From contig CADAQM010000007.1 of the NCBI GenBank assembly GCA_902790135.1, positions 42,262-106,261 of the forward strand: 64,000 bases of DNA. Direction: 5' to 3'. Each line of letters opens with the position of its first letter. The first letter of the stretch is position 1. Position numbers and translations under genes: made by a program. Under the pieces are notes generated by a model. That model saw only the letters and a program-made list of their open reading frames with translations, did no database searches and had not been told where the DNA came from. Of this stretch, positions 52,680 through 62,259 are shown in pieces. The DNA comes from an uncultured Coriobacteriaceae bacterium (GTDB taxonomy: Bacteria > Actinomycetota > Coriobacteriia > Coriobacteriales > Atopobiaceae).

Positions 52680-53786
52680 ATGCCAGAGATTCACAAGATC
52701 GTTATCACCGGTGGCCCCTGCGGAGGAAAGACCTCGGCCCTCACGCGCATCCAGACCGCGCTCTCGCATTTGGGCTATACCGTCCTGGTCGTTCCCGAGA
52801 CGGCGACCGCGCTCATCTCGGGCGGCGTGGCACCGTGGACCTGCGGCTCCAACGAGGAGTACCAGAAGTGCCAGATGACCATGCAGATGCAGAAGGAGCG
52901 CATCTTCGAGCAGGCTGCGTCAACCATGTCAAGCGACAAGATCCTCATCGTCTGCGATCGCGGCGAGATGGACAACAAGGCCTACATGACCGACGAGGAG
53001 TTCTCCAACGTGCTCGACTATCTGGGCATGAGCGAGGCCGAGCTGCGTGACGGCTACGACGCGGTGTTCCACCTGGTGACGGCTGCCAAGGGTGCCGAGA
53101 AGTTCTACACGCTGGAGAACAACGGGGCACGCTACGAGACGATCGAGCAGGCTCGCGAGCTGGATGACAAGTTCATCGAGGCGTGGACGGGCCACCCGTA
53201 CCTGCGCGTGGTGGACAATCGGACCGACTTCGAGGGCAAGCTGCGTCACCTGATCCGCGAGATCAGCTACTTTCTCGGCGAGCTCGCTCCCTACGAGCTC
53301 GAGCGCAAGTTCCTCATCGATTACCCCGACGAGGCATGGCTGGACAGCCTGCCCAACTGCCAGAAGGTTCCCATCGTGCAGTACTACCTGCGCTCCGAGC
53401 CAGACCAGGAGATTCGCATCCGCCAACGTGGCGCCTCGGGAGAGGCAATCTTCACCCTCACCGAGAAGGCCATCAAGGGAACCTACAAGCACCTGGTGCG
53501 CCAGCGGCGCCTGACCGAGCGCGAGTACGAGATGCTCCTTCTGCAGGCGGACCCCAAGATGCGCATGATCGAGAAGACGCGCTACTGTCTCACCTATGAG
53601 GGGCAGTACTTTGAAATAGACCTCTTCCCGTGCTGGGACGACCAGGCCATCGCCGAGATAGAGCTCTCGAGCGAGGAGACGCCGGTCTCATTCCCGCCTG
53701 AGCTCAAGGTAATCCGTGAGGTGACGGGCGACCCCACGTACCGCAATGCCGTCATTGCGTCCAAGCCGAAGGGGGCCACTCACTAG
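52680..53786 (+). CDS. P-loop NTPase (AAA_28) - CYTH fusion, paralogue 1
   Basis: A 368-residue protein. Residues 1-200 are a P-loop domain with Walker A GGPCGGKT (11-18), the VCDRG motif at 91-95, and NADR/kinase-like features. Residues 204-368 are a CYTH (triphosphate tunnel) domain with the diagnostic ELERK (206-210), EIRIRQRG, LTEKAIKGTYKHLVRQRRL, and YEGQYFEIDLFPCWDD. CYTH enzymes act on triphosphates such as ThTP or PPPi. The same two-domain order occurs in the eukaryotic Ttd14 proteins. AGAAGGGA precedes the ATG. A same-length paralogue lies at 55088. Confidence 0.82.
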   Translation: MPEIHKIVITGGPCGGKTSALTRIQTALSHLGYTVLVVPETATALISGGVAPWTCGSNEEYQKCQMTMQMQKERIFEQAASTMSSDKILIVCDRGEMDNKAYMTDEEFSNVLDYLGMSEAELRDGYDAVFHLVTAAKGAEKFYTLENNGARYETIEQARELDDKFIEAWTGHPYLRVVDNRTDFEGKLRHLIREISYFLGELAPYELERKFLIDYPDEAWLDSLPNCQKVPIVQYYLRSEPDQEIRIRQRGASGEAIFTLTEKAIKGTYKHLVRQRRLTEREYEMLLLQADPKMRMIEKTRYCLTYEGQYFEIDLFPCWDDQAIAEIELSSEETPVSFPPELKVIREVTGDPTYRNAVIASKPKGATH

Positions 53787-53840
53787 CTGCGGCGCGCTGG
53801 CGGACGTGTCTGTCGGTTCGTCTGTCGGTGGGGTAGGAGC

Positions 53841-54959
53841 ATGGGACAAGAGAATCGCTTCGTGCGCACCGGTCGCTATGACCGCTGGATGCGTTTGCGA
53901 CGCCTGGCTTGGCTGGTGCCACTGTTCGCCCTCTTGCGGGTATGGCAGGAGTACCACACGTACTTTATCGAGGACTTCGTAAGAGCTCCGAACCCCATAG
54001 TCGGTCTGCTTGCGGTAGTGATCACGCTGGTGGTGATGGTGTTCATCTACAGCTTCGTACCCTTCCTCCTATGGTGGCTCGTGTGTACGCTGCTCATGTC
54101 TCGCATGAGGCGCGAGGCAACATTTGATCCCACGTACGATCTGACGTACTACCGGGACACGCTCAAGGGACTCACGGCCGTCCAGGTGAGTATGCTCGCC
54201 GACCTGCGCATCGAGCCGCGCGAAGACGCTGCAGCCACGATTTTGGCACTTGAGCGCCGGGGTATCGTGAGCACGGAGGACGAGCAGGTGCGCGTGGTGG
54301 ACTACTCCAGGTTGAAAGGCCTATCGCCAAGCGACCGCCTGCTCGTGCAGCTGGCAACGTCGGGAACGCTCGGTGCGACGACGTATGAGCAGTGGGCGAA
54401 GCTCGCCGAGCAGGAGGCGATTGACGGGGTCCACCTCAAGAAAATAGGCGAGAAGCAGGAGGCGAAGGATGCGGGTTGCCTTGGACTCTTGTATGGCTGC
54501 CGCACGGGATGCCTTTTGTACTCGGTGACGGCTGTACTGGGCGGGCTTTTCATCTTCACCATAGGGAAGGATTTTATGGAGGTGGCCGATACGGCCACGA
54601 ATGACCTGGAGCTGATCAACGCCATGGTCGAGAATCCGATGCTTCTGGTGGCGATGTTAGTCTTGCTGATCCTGTCCGCCTCCTTTATGGTGGCGTTTCT
54701 CTTTCCGTTGATCGACGCCATACGCGGTCTGGTGGAGAACGGCGACGCGTCACGCTACCTCAGGCGCACGCCTCTGGGCGAGCGCGAGGCCGAGTGCGTC
54801 TTCGGCATCCGCAACTACCTGCGCGACTTCACGAAGCTCTCCGAGGCCGACCGCCATGCGCTGATGCTGTGGGACGACTTTTTAGTGTACGCGGTGGCCT
54901 TGGGGCAAAACCCGCAGGTGGTGAACGAGCTGATGCTCGTCTGGAAACGGCAGGGGTGA
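53841..54959 (+). CDS. DUF2207-like membrane protein
   Basis: A 372-residue membrane protein. Two helices lie near 22-40 and 52-82, and two more near 218-240 and 268-292. Between them is a winged-helix-like segment with DPTYYRDTLKGLTAVQVSMLADLRIEP-type sequence (DLTYYRDTLKGLTAVQVSML here) and the C terminus has LRDFTKLSEADRHALMLWDDFLVYAVALG; both resemble the C-terminal part of DUF2207 proteins. The usual N-terminal extracellular domain of DUF2207 is missing. It sits exactly between the two P-loop/CYTH paralogues. Local base composition is less GC-rich than its neighbours. Function unknown. Confidence 0.7.
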   Translation: MGQENRFVRTGRYDRWMRLRRLAWLVPLFALLRVWQEYHTYFIEDFVRAPNPIVGLLAVVITLVVMVFIYSFVPFLLWWLVCTLLMSRMRREATFDPTYDLTYYRDTLKGLTAVQVSMLADLRIEPREDAAATILALERRGIVSTEDEQVRVVDYSRLKGLSPSDRLLVQLATSGTLGATTYEQWAKLAEQEAIDGVHLKKIGEKQEAKDAGCLGLLYGCRTGCLLYSVTAVLGGLFIFTIGKDFMEVADTATNDLELINAMVENPMLLVAMLVLLILSASFMVAFLFPLIDAIRGLVENGDASRYLRRTPLGEREAECVFGIRNYLRDFTKLSEADRHALMLWDDFLVYAVALGQNPQVVNELMLVWKRQG

Positions 54960-55087
54960 GCCTCGGGAGCTGCTTTCGGAGCGGGGCGGTGGGACGGGGG
55001 TGCGCGCCGGCTTGCCGCTGCAGACATGCGTTTCGTGTATCCTTAATGGGACCGCCATCGCAACATCTGTCCCGTGAGGAGATTCGC

Positions 55088-56194
55088 ATGCCCGACATCA
55101 CCAAGATCGTCGTCACCGGAGGCGTCTGCGGCGGCAAGACCACGGCGCTCGCCAGCATCCGCACGTCGTTCACGCGCCTGGGCTACAAGGTCATCACCGT
55201 GCCCGAACCTGCCACGGAGTTCAAGACCAACGGCATCCTGCCGTGGGAGTGCGCCACGGGCGAGGAGTACCAGTGGTGCCAGATGAAGGTGCAGATTACC
55301 ACCGAGCACGCCTTCGAGCGCGCGGCCCGTGGCATGGACGACGAGAAGATCCTCATCGTGTGCGACCGCGGCATGCTCGACAACAAGTACTACATGACGG
55401 CCGACGAGTTCCAGCGCGTGATTGCCGATCTGGGCTACACCGAGGCCCAGCTGCGCGACAGCTACGACGCCGTCTTCCACCTGGTGACGGCCGCCAAGGG
55501 TGCCGAGGAGTACTACACCAACGACAACAACGCCGCCCGTCACGAGACGCTGGAGGAGGCCGCTGCGATGGACGACGGCTTCATCGAGGCGTGGGCCGCC
55601 CACCATCACCTGCGGATCATCGACAACTCCACTGACTTCGAGGGCAAGATGGACCGGCTGATACGCGAGATCTCGTACGTGCTGGGCGAGGAGGCCCCGC
55701 GCCAGACCAAGCGGTCGTTCATCGTCGCGTATCCCGACCTCGCCGCGCTGGAGGCCGTGCCCGGCTGCGAGCGCGTGGAGATCTCGCAGACCTACCTGAG
55801 CTCCGACCCCGACACGGAGGTGCGGGTGCGCAAGATCGGCTCGGAGGGATGGAACACCTTCTACCTTACGGAGAAGCGCATCGAAGGCGCGCGCAAGCGC
55901 CTGGTGCGCCGTCAGCGCCTCACGCTGCGCGAGTACGAGAACATCCTGGGCCAAGCGGACCCCGCGCGCCGCGAGCTGACCAGGACGCGCTACTGCCTGC
56001 CGTACCAGGGCCAGTGCTTCGAGCTGGACATCTACCCGCAGTGGGACGACCAGGCCATCCTCCACATCGAGCTCGTGAGCGCCGACGTGGAGGTGAACTT
56101 CCCGCCTGGGATCGAGATCATCCGCGAGGTGACCGACGACCCGGCCTACCGCAGTGCCGCGCTGGCCAGCGCGCCTGCCGACGCCATGCTCTAG
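55088..56194 (+). CDS. P-loop NTPase (AAA_28) - CYTH-like fusion, paralogue 2 lacking ExExK
   Basis: A 368-residue paralogue of the protein at 52680, the same length and aligned without gaps through the first 210 residues. The P-loop half is intact: GGVCGGKT at 11-18, VCDRG at 91-95, and the identical AVFHLVTAAKGAE block. The tunnel half keeps EVRVRKIG, YLTEKRIEGARKRLVRRQRL and FELDIYPQWDDQA, but the ExExK signature is replaced by QTKRS (206-210). Loss of these acidic metal and Lys phosphate ligands suggests the tunnel binds without catalysis or binds something else. GAGGAG precedes the ATG. Confidence 0.8.
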   Translation: MPDITKIVVTGGVCGGKTTALASIRTSFTRLGYKVITVPEPATEFKTNGILPWECATGEEYQWCQMKVQITTEHAFERAARGMDDEKILIVCDRGMLDNKYYMTADEFQRVIADLGYTEAQLRDSYDAVFHLVTAAKGAEEYYTNDNNAARHETLEEAAAMDDGFIEAWAAHHHLRIIDNSTDFEGKMDRLIREISYVLGEEAPRQTKRSFIVAYPDLAALEAVPGCERVEISQTYLSSDPDTEVRVRKIGSEGWNTFYLTEKRIEGARKRLVRRQRLTLREYENILGQADPARRELTRTRYCLPYQGQCFELDIYPQWDDQAILHIELVSADVEVNFPPGIEIIREVTDDPAYRSAALASAPADAML

Positions 56195-56243
56195 GGCAGC
56201 GCGGGACGCCCTGACGTTCGCGCGCCTCCGTGCGCATCAGTCC

Positions 56244-56927
56244 CTAGCTCAGCTCCATGCGCCATTGCATCTGCACCGAGCAGCGAACGCCCACGTCCTC
56301 GGGGTTGAAGTCTGGTGCCGACTCGAGGGACTTGTACGCGGCTGCCATGGGGGCGGCCATGCCGCCTGTCGGGTAGCCTCTGGCGTATTCGTAGCCGATG
56401 GTGTGGATGCCGGTGACGTGAGCGCCGGCCGCTGTGGCCAGGATGTCTGCGCGCCTGCGACCCTCGGCCACCGCCTCTGCGAGAAGAGACGACTTGGCCT
56501 GCTCCATGTCGTCAAGGCAGAAGTCGATGGAGAAGTTCACGGGCTCGCTGCAGCTGGTGAGCGCGACCCAGATCGCCTTGATGTCATCGGAGTCCGTCAT
56601 GGGCCTTGTCAGGCTCATGTCGGCGGAGTAGTCGTAGCCGACGATTTTCTCGGTGGCGTGGTAGTAGTCCCCAAACTCGTCCTTGGCAAAGAGCGCCTCG
56701 GTGTGCGCGGAGACGTGAAAGCGGCTGTTCTTTACCTCGTCTTTGGGAATGCCGATGCCGGCGAGGGCGTCAAGCACCTCACCCAGCAGCCGGTTGTACT
56801 CGCTCACGCACTCCTCCCGCGTGTCGTGCGTGCCCTCGAGGTCGATGCTCACGGAGATGGTGTCGACGGGGAAGCTCCGCTCCATGTCGACGCCTACGTT
56901 GACGATCCGGTAGTCCTGAGAGTCCAT
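56244..56927 (-). CDS. SIMPL domain protein (DUF541)
   Basis: A 227-residue protein with the SIMPL pattern: VSIDLEGTHDTREECVSEYNRLLGEVLDAL near the N terminus and AKSSLLAEAVAEGRRRADILATAAGAHV in the second half. SIMPL proteins are small oligomeric proteins of uncertain role, often exported; no signal peptide is visible here, so this one is probably cytosolic. AGGAGCC precedes the ATG. It is convergent with paralogue 2. Confidence 0.8.
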   Translation of the reverse strand: MDSQDYRIVNVGVDMERSFPVDTISVSIDLEGTHDTREECVSEYNRLLGEVLDALAGIGIPKDEVKNSRFHVSAHTEALFAKDEFGDYYHATEKIVGYDYSADMSLTRPMTDSDDIKAIWVALTSCSEPVNFSIDFCLDDMEQAKSSLLAEAVAEGRRRADILATAAGAHVTGIHTIGYEYARGYPTGGMAAPMAAAYKSLESAPDFNPEDVGVRCSVQMQWRMELS

Positions 56928-57139
56928 GGTGGCTCCTATCGCGTGGGTTCCGATGAGGCTACTTTACGTCAAAGTTCAAGGTCAGAGCTTCTCCAGAATC
57001 CCTTTATTGGCGGCCGCCATGATGCCCTTCCTCCACTTTTTCTATCACGTAACAGCGCGTATGCGAGGCCCTGTCGTGCCCGCATCCCGTCGTATCATGA
57101 AGTCCCGTAGGAAGCGAATCGCGTCTACGGGAGGCTCCC

Positions 57140-58819
57140 ATGACCAAGCATATCTTTGTTACCGGCGGTGTCGTCTCGGCCCTGGGCAAGGGCATCACGG
57201 CCGCCTCGCTCGCACGCCTGCTCAAGTCCCGTGGCTACCACGTGATGATGCAGAAGGCCGACCCCTACCTCAACGTGGACCCCGGCACCATGAGCCCCTT
57301 CCAGCACGGCGAGGTCTTTGTCACCGAGGATGGCAAGGAGACCGACCTCGACCTCGGCCATTACGAGCGCTTTGTCAACGAGAACCTCACGCGCGAATCC
57401 AACTTCACCACCGGCCTCATCTACCAGAGCCTGATCAAGCGCGAGAGGCGCGGCGACTTCCTTGGTGGCACCGTGCAGGTGATTCCGCATGTGACCAACG
57501 AGATCAAGGACCGCTTCCGCCGCATCGAGGAGATGACCTCGGCAGACGTGGTGATCACCGAGCTCGGGGGCACCATCGGCGACATCGAGGGGCAACCTTT
57601 CATCGAGGCCATGCGGCAGTTCCGCCGCGAGAAGGGCTTGGGGGAGACCCTGGTCATCCACGTGAGCCTCGTACCCTACATCGCCGCAGCCCACGAGATC
57701 AAGACCAAGCCCACGCAGCACTCCGTCAAGGAGCTCCGGTCCATGGGCATCCAGCCCGACATGATCGTGTGCCGCTCCGACCACGAGGTGGACGCCTCGG
57801 TGCGCGCGAAGATCGCGAGCTTCTGCGACGTGGACGAGACCTGCGTCTTTGAGAACTCCGACTGCCCCTCCATCTACGACGTGCCCGCGCATTTGGCCGA
57901 GCAGGGCTTCGACCAGAAGGTCTGCGAGATCTTGGGCCTGGACCCGCGCGAGAGCGACATGAGCAGCTGGTACAGCTTCACCGAGGCCATGCACGAGGCA
58001 AACGCGTTGCCCGACGCCACCCGCATTGCGGTGGTGGGCAAGTATACGGCGCTTCCCGACGCGTATCTTTCGGTGATCGAGGCGCTGCACCATTCGGGCG
58101 TGTACTACGGCCGCCACGTGGAGATCACGCTGGTCAACGGCGACGAGCTGGACGAGACCAACGTCGACGAGGTGCTCGACGGCTACGACGGCATCCTGGT
58201 GCCAGGTGGCTTCGGTCATCGCGGCGTGGAGGGCAAGATCCTGGCGGCGCACAAGGCGCGCACCGAGCTCGTGCCCTATCTGGGCGTCTGCCTGGGGCTG
58301 CAGGTGGCTGTCGCCGAGTTTGCGCGCAACGTCTGCGGGCTTGAGGGAGCCAACTCCAGCGAGTTCGACACGCCGGAGTACAAATGCACGCATCCGGTGA
58401 TCGACCTGATGCCCGACCAGGAGGGCGTGGACGACAAGGGCGGCACCATGCGCCTGGGCGCCTATCCGTGCAAGGTGGCCGAGGGAACCCTCGCGCGCGA
58501 GGCCTATGGCGAGGAACTCGTCTACGAGCGGCACCGTCACCGCTACGAGGTAAACAACGCCTACCGCGAGCAGCTGCGCCAAGCGGGGCTCGTGGTGAGC
58601 GGCGTCTCTCCGGACGAGCGTCTGGTGGAGATGATCGAGCTGCCCGAGGATGTGCACCCGTGGTTTGTGGCCAGCCAGGCGCATCCCGAGTTCAAAAGCC
58701 GTCCCAACGTGCCCTGCCCGCTCTTCCGCGAGTTCGTGCGCGCAGCGATTGCCCACCACGAGGGCACCAACCGTCGCGACCTGAGCGTCGTGGGCGTGCC
58801 CGTGATTCCGGAGAAGTAG
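57140..58819 (+). CDS. pyrG: CTP synthase
   Basis: Makes CTP from UTP and glutamine. The 559-residue protein has the N-terminal synthetase domain ([43 protein letters not shown]) and a C-terminal class I amidotransferase with the nucleophile in [17 protein letters not shown] and the catalytic HPEF. GGGAGGC precedes the ATG. Its stop is 12 bases from the convergent PIN gene, with no terminator visible. Confidence 0.97.
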   Translation: MTKHIFVTGGVVSALGKGITAASLARLLKSRGYHVMMQKADPYLNVDPGTMSPFQHGEVFVTEDGKETDLDLGHYERFVNENLTRESNFTTGLIYQSLIKRERRGDFLGGTVQVIPHVTNEIKDRFRRIEEMTSADVVITELGGTIGDIEGQPFIEAMRQFRREKGLGETLVIHVSLVPYIAAAHEIKTKPTQHSVKELRSMGIQPDMIVCRSDHEVDASVRAKIASFCDVDETCVFENSDCPSIYDVPAHLAEQGFDQKVCEILGLDPRESDMSSWYSFTEAMHEANALPDATRIAVVGKYTALPDAYLSVIEALHHSGVYYGRHVEITLVNGDELDETNVDEVLDGYDGILVPGGFGHRGVEGKILAAHKARTELVPYLGVCLGLQVAVAEFARNVCGLEGANSSEFDTPEYKCTHPVIDLMPDQEGVDDKGGTMRLGAYPCKVAEGTLAREAYGEELVYERHRHRYEVNNAYREQLRQAGLVVSGVSPDERLVEMIELPEDVHPWFVASQAHPEFKSRPNVPCPLFREFVRAAIAHHEGTNRRDLSVVGVPVIPEK

Positions 58820-58831
58820 GGCCTGTACGAC

Positions 58832-59326
58832 TCAGACCTCGACATGGTGATGCAGCTCCAGCAGGCGCAGCGCTTGTGCGGGCGTGATACATGCCGGGGA
58901 GAAGTGCTCGAGCATGTCCTTGTCGTAGGTGACCACAAAGTCCACGTTGCTCGTCTCGGCAGCTGCCATGATGAGGTTGTCCTCAAGGTCGGGATGCTCG
59001 CCTCGCAGCATCCACGCCAGGCTGCATTCGGGTAGCGACTGACCGACCGCCACGGCAATCTCGGTCATCTTCTCGGCGCAGGCCCAGGCGATGGGGGAGA
59101 ACGTGGCGTTGCTCACGTCGAATCCTGCGGCAATGGCCTGTGCCCTCGCCCTGCGAGGCACGATGTAGAAGACATCCTTGAGCGTCGAGGCGGTATAGGA
59201 GAGGGTGATGTTGTGGCGCGTTGCCTCCTCCAGAAGCCGAACTGTCTCGTCATGCGACGTGTCTCCCTCGATGAAGAACGAGATCCAGACATTGGTGTCG
59301 AGAAGAAGCGTCTTAGGAACGGACAC
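58832..59326 (-). CDS. PIN-domain ribonuclease toxin
   Basis: A 164-residue PIN-domain protein. The acidic residues of the PIN active site are visible: D10 in LLLDTNVWISFF, E115/D116 in HPDLEDNLIMAAA, and D135/D137 in VVTYDKDML. PIN toxins cut tRNA or rRNA. The GTG start lies inside the preceding antitoxin gene, overlapping it by 14 bases, which couples translation and keeps the antitoxin first. The length is above the typical VapC (about 130). Confidence 0.85.
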   Translation of the reverse strand: MSVPKTLLLDTNVWISFFIEGDTSHDETVRLLEEATRHNITLSYTASTLKDVFYIVPRRARAQAIAAGFDVSNATFSPIAWACAEKMTEIAVAVGQSLPECSLAWMLRGEHPDLEDNLIMAAAETSNVDFVVTYDKDMLEHFSPACITPAQALRLLELHHHVEV

Positions 59327-59660
59327 GCCTTTCCTCCATCTCCTCGATCATCTCGTCATACATCTGGTCGCGGTACGACTTGTAGTCAAAGGGCTTGGGT
59401 TCATCGTCGGGCGTAAAGCCCATCTCGACCATCATCTTGGTGGCGATCCCTGCGCCGCCTGCGATTGCCTCGAGCTTCTGTTGCCGTGCGGCATCCTCAT
59501 GGGGGAGTATGCATGCGGGCACCTGCTGCGTGTCTGCTGCACTCTGCCACACGCCTCTGATCACCTGGCTCGACGTGAGGCCTGCGCGTGCGAAGACCGC
59601 GTCCCCACGCCGTTTGACCTCGGCGTCGATACGCGTGTTGAGCTGCGTCATGTCAGCCAT
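59313..59660 (-). CDS. RelB/DinJ-type antitoxin
   Basis: A 115-residue protein with an N-terminal ribbon-helix-helix: TQLNTRIDAEVKRRGDAVFARAGLTSSQVIRGVW (about 5-38), which matches RelB/DinJ antitoxins. The acidic C-terminal tail (YDEMIEEMEERR) should wrap the toxin. It precedes the PIN toxin by overlap. Upstream on the - strand, a TATACT box at 59688-59693 overlaps the palindrome TGCTAGCA, a likely autoregulatory operator. Confidence 0.82.
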   Translation of the reverse strand: MADMTQLNTRIDAEVKRRGDAVFARAGLTSSQVIRGVWQSAADTQQVPACILPHEDAARQQKLEAIAGGAGIATKMMVEMGFTPDDEPKPFDYKSYRDQMYDEMIEEMEERRVRS

Positions 59661-59680
59661 GATACCCCCTCCTCATCAAT

Positions 59681-59696
59681 TGCTAGCAGTATAGCA
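59681..59696 (-). promoter_or_regulatory. Toxin-antitoxin promoter/operator
   Basis: TGCTAGCA (59681-59688) and the repeat TGCTA...TAGCA overlap a TATACT box (read on -), about 25 bases before the antitoxin start. This is the arrangement expected for autorepression by a ribbon-helix-helix antitoxin. Confidence 0.5.
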
Positions 59697-59922
59697 CCAA
59701 GCGAAAGATGGCAGCGATATGCGAGAAGGTGCGGCTACAGACTGGCGCATGGACTCGCCCAAAAGCACGGTGTGGTAGTGTTGGGAGGCGTCGCGCTTGT
59801 GTTGAGCGATCGCGTATCTGCAGGTCGGATAAGGAGCGGTGCTCTAGCCCCAAGGCTCGGATGCCGCCCGATGGAGGAGCCCATTGGAGGATCACGACGT
59901 CATATCGTCGGAGGACGAGCAC

Positions 59923-61308
59923 ATGCGCGCCGACGTCGAGCTTGCCGAGAGGCTGGCTCGCAAGGTGGCTGCGTGCGGCGGACGCGTCTACTACGTGGGC
60001 GGCTTTGTGCGCGACCGGCTGCTTGGCCGCGAGAACAAGGACGTCGACGTCGAGGTCCACGGCATCTCGCTCGACTGCCTCGAGGGCATCCTCGCCGAGT
60101 TGGGAACGCCCGAGGTGCTTGGCGCCTCCTTTGGCATCTACAACCTGCATGGCCACAAGCTGGACATCTGCGTGCCGCGGCGTGTCGACACGGGTGGCCG
60201 TGGTGGCCGCGGTGAGTTCCGCGAGCTCTCCGACCCCTTTGTAGGTGTCCGCCAGGCGGCACTGCGCCGGGACCTCACAATCAACGCGCTCTACGAGGAT
60301 GTGCTGACGGGCGAGGTGGTGGACTTCTTCGGTGGTAGGGACGATCTGGCCCGTGGGGTCATCCGCCACGTCGACGACGAGACCTTCGTACAGGATCCGC
60401 TGCGCGTGCTAAGGGTGGCGCAGTTTGCCGCGCGCCTCTCGATGCGGGTCGACCCCGCCACGACTGAGCTCTGCTCGCATGTCAACCTGGACGATCTGCC
60501 AGCTGAGCGTGTGGAGGAGGAGCTGCGCAAGGTGCTCCTCAAGGCGTCTCGCCCGTCCGTCTTCTTTGGCGAGCTTAGGGCCACAGGTCAGCTCGGGCCT
60601 TGGTTTGCCGAGGTGGCGGCTCTGATCGACGTGCCGCAGAATCCCATCTACCATCCCGAGGGTGACGTCTACAACCACACGATGCTCGTCATCGACACTG
60701 CGGCAGAGCTGCGCACCCAGGCAAGCGACGCCTACTCGTTCATGCTTGCCGCCCTCTGCCACGACTTCGGCAAGCCGCTGGTCACCTGCGAGCGCGAGGG
60801 GCGCATCATCTCCTACGGACACGAGAAGGTGGGCGCGGACGTAGCCCGGGCGTTCCTTGCGCGCGTGGTGGGGAGTGCCAAGGTGCGCGACTACGTGCTC
60901 AACATGGTCGAGCTGCACATGAAGCCCAACTCGAACGTGGCACAGGGCGCCGGACGGAAGTCCTATAATCGCCTCTTCGACCAGTCGTGCTGCCCGCGTG
61001 ACCTGCTGCTTCTGGCGACGTCCGACGACAAGGGGAGCGGGGGGCAGACGACCCCTGGCGTGCACGAACGGCTCTTGGAGGCGCTTGCCGTCTATGAGGA
61101 GCTCATGGCGCGACCGTATGTGCAGGGGCGTGACCTGATTGAGGCGGGCGTGGAGCCGGGTCCCGTTATGGGTGAGGTGCTCCGCTACGCGCACAAGCTC
61201 CGTCTTGCAGGCCTCTCCAAGGAGGAGCAACTAAGGCAGTGCCTGGGCGTCTATCGCTCGCTTGTGGGTGAAAGAGCTGCCAGCGAGGATGGGGGTGCAG
61301 GCGCATGA
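59923..61308 (+). CDS. cca: CCA-adding tRNA nucleotidyltransferase with HD domain
   Basis: A 461-residue class II nucleotidyltransferase that builds or repairs tRNA 3' CCA ends. The N-terminal head has YYVGGFVRDRLLGRENKDVDVEVHG (the DxD metal site) and RRDLTINAL, DPLRVLRVAQFAARL. A C-terminal HD domain is shown by LAALCHDFGKPLVT and HEKVGADVARAFL. The ATG at 59923 follows GGAGGACGAG. A TTG at 59884 after GGAGGAG is an alternative, adding 13 residues. The upstream 225 bases hold no gene I can support. Its end overlaps xerD by ATGA. Confidence 0.88.
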   Translation: MRADVELAERLARKVAACGGRVYYVGGFVRDRLLGRENKDVDVEVHGISLDCLEGILAELGTPEVLGASFGIYNLHGHKLDICVPRRVDTGGRGGRGEFRELSDPFVGVRQAALRRDLTINALYEDVLTGEVVDFFGGRDDLARGVIRHVDDETFVQDPLRVLRVAQFAARLSMRVDPATTELCSHVNLDDLPAERVEEELRKVLLKASRPSVFFGELRATGQLGPWFAEVAALIDVPQNPIYHPEGDVYNHTMLVIDTAAELRTQASDAYSFMLAALCHDFGKPLVTCEREGRIISYGHEKVGADVARAFLARVVGSAKVRDYVLNMVELHMKPNSNVAQGAGRKSYNRLFDQSCCPRDLLLLATSDDKGSGGQTTPGVHERLLEALAVYEELMARPYVQGRDLIEAGVEPGPVMGEVLRYAHKLRLAGLSKEEQLRQCLGVYRSLVGERAASEDGGAGA

Positions 61309-62258
61309 CCCTCGAGCAGGCCATAGACGAGTTTCTTGACTACCTTGCCATCGAGCGGGGCTCATCACCCAACACCATCGAGGGCTATGGCAGGGACCTG
61401 CGCCGTTATGCCGCCTACCTCTCCGCAGCGGACATCACCCATCCCGAGGACGTGACGCGTGAGGCCGTCGCCGACCACGTGAAGGCCCTGCAGGAGGTCG
61501 GCCTTGCCCCCACGTCGGTTGAGCGAGCCGTGTCCGCCATCAAAGGCTTCCATCGTTTTATGGTTGCCGAGCACATCTGCGATGAGCATCCCACCGCGGA
61601 CCTGCCTCTGCCCAAGAAGCCCGCACGCCTGCCCGACGTGCTCTCGCGCGAGCAGGCTGCCGCCATGTTGGAGGAGAAGAACTTCGCCTACAACGACGAT
61701 CCGGCCAAGACCCCACGCCGCAACGCTGTCGCACGGGCCTCGCTGCAGCGCGACCGCGCCATCCTCGAGGTGCTCTACGGCTGTGGCCTGCGCGTGAGCG
61801 AGCTCTGCGGGCTCGATCTGCGTGAGGTCATGCTCGACGAGGAGGTGCTGCGCGTACTCGGCAAAGGCTCCAAGGAGCGCGTGGTGCCCATCATGGGCTC
61901 GGCGGCTCGCGCAATGGGGGAGTACTTGGAGAGCTGGCGGCCGGTCTTGGCCGAAGGCCGCGCGCCGACCGCGGCGGTGTTCCTCAACGCGCGCGGAGGT
62001 CGCATCTCGCGCCAGACGGTGCACGCCATCTGCGAGCGCTACGGGCGCATCTATGCGAAGCGCGAAGGGCTCCATCCCCACACCTTGCGGCACAGCTTCG
62101 CCACCCACATGCTGGAGGGTGGGGCCGACCTCCGCGTGGTCCAGGAGCTCCTGGGGCATGCGAGCATCTCGACGACACAGCTCTACACGCATGTGGACCG
62201 CACGCACATCCGCATGGTGTATCTGGAGGCTCATCCCCGCGCGCACGCCCGTATCTAG
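61305..62258 (+). CDS. xerD: Tyrosine recombinase XerC/XerD family
   Basis: A 317-residue recombinase that resolves chromosome dimers at dif. It has the N-terminal SAM-like core-binding domain and all catalytic residues: R163 (GLRVSELCGL), K187, H259 and R262 (HPHTLRHSFATHML), H285 (LLGHASIST) and Y294. The length and lack of an adjacent element favour a housekeeping Xer rather than a phage integrase. An insertion (NFAYNDDPAKTPRRNAVA) before the catalytic domain lengthens the linker. It overlaps the CCA-enzyme gene by four bases. Confidence 0.88.
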   Translation: MTLEQAIDEFLDYLAIERGSSPNTIEGYGRDLRRYAAYLSAADITHPEDVTREAVADHVKALQEVGLAPTSVERAVSAIKGFHRFMVAEHICDEHPTADLPLPKKPARLPDVLSREQAAAMLEEKNFAYNDDPAKTPRRNAVARASLQRDRAILEVLYGCGLRVSELCGLDLREVMLDEEVLRVLGKGSKERVVPIMGSAARAMGEYLESWRPVLAEGRAPTAAVFLNARGGRISRQTVHAICERYGRIYAKREGLHPHTLRHSFATHMLEGGADLRVVQELLGHASISTTQLYTHVDRTHIRMVYLEAHPRAHARI

Positions 62259-62259
62259 G

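Noticed and set aside
58819..58832. Terminator between pyrG and the PIN gene
   Set aside because: The 12-base gap has no inverted repeat or T run.
61305..62258. Phage or island integrase
   Set aside because: The protein has housekeeping XerD length and motifs, sits in an overlapping operon with the CCA-adding enzyme, and is not next to a tRNA or att site. The tRNA-linked repeat is 16 kb away.
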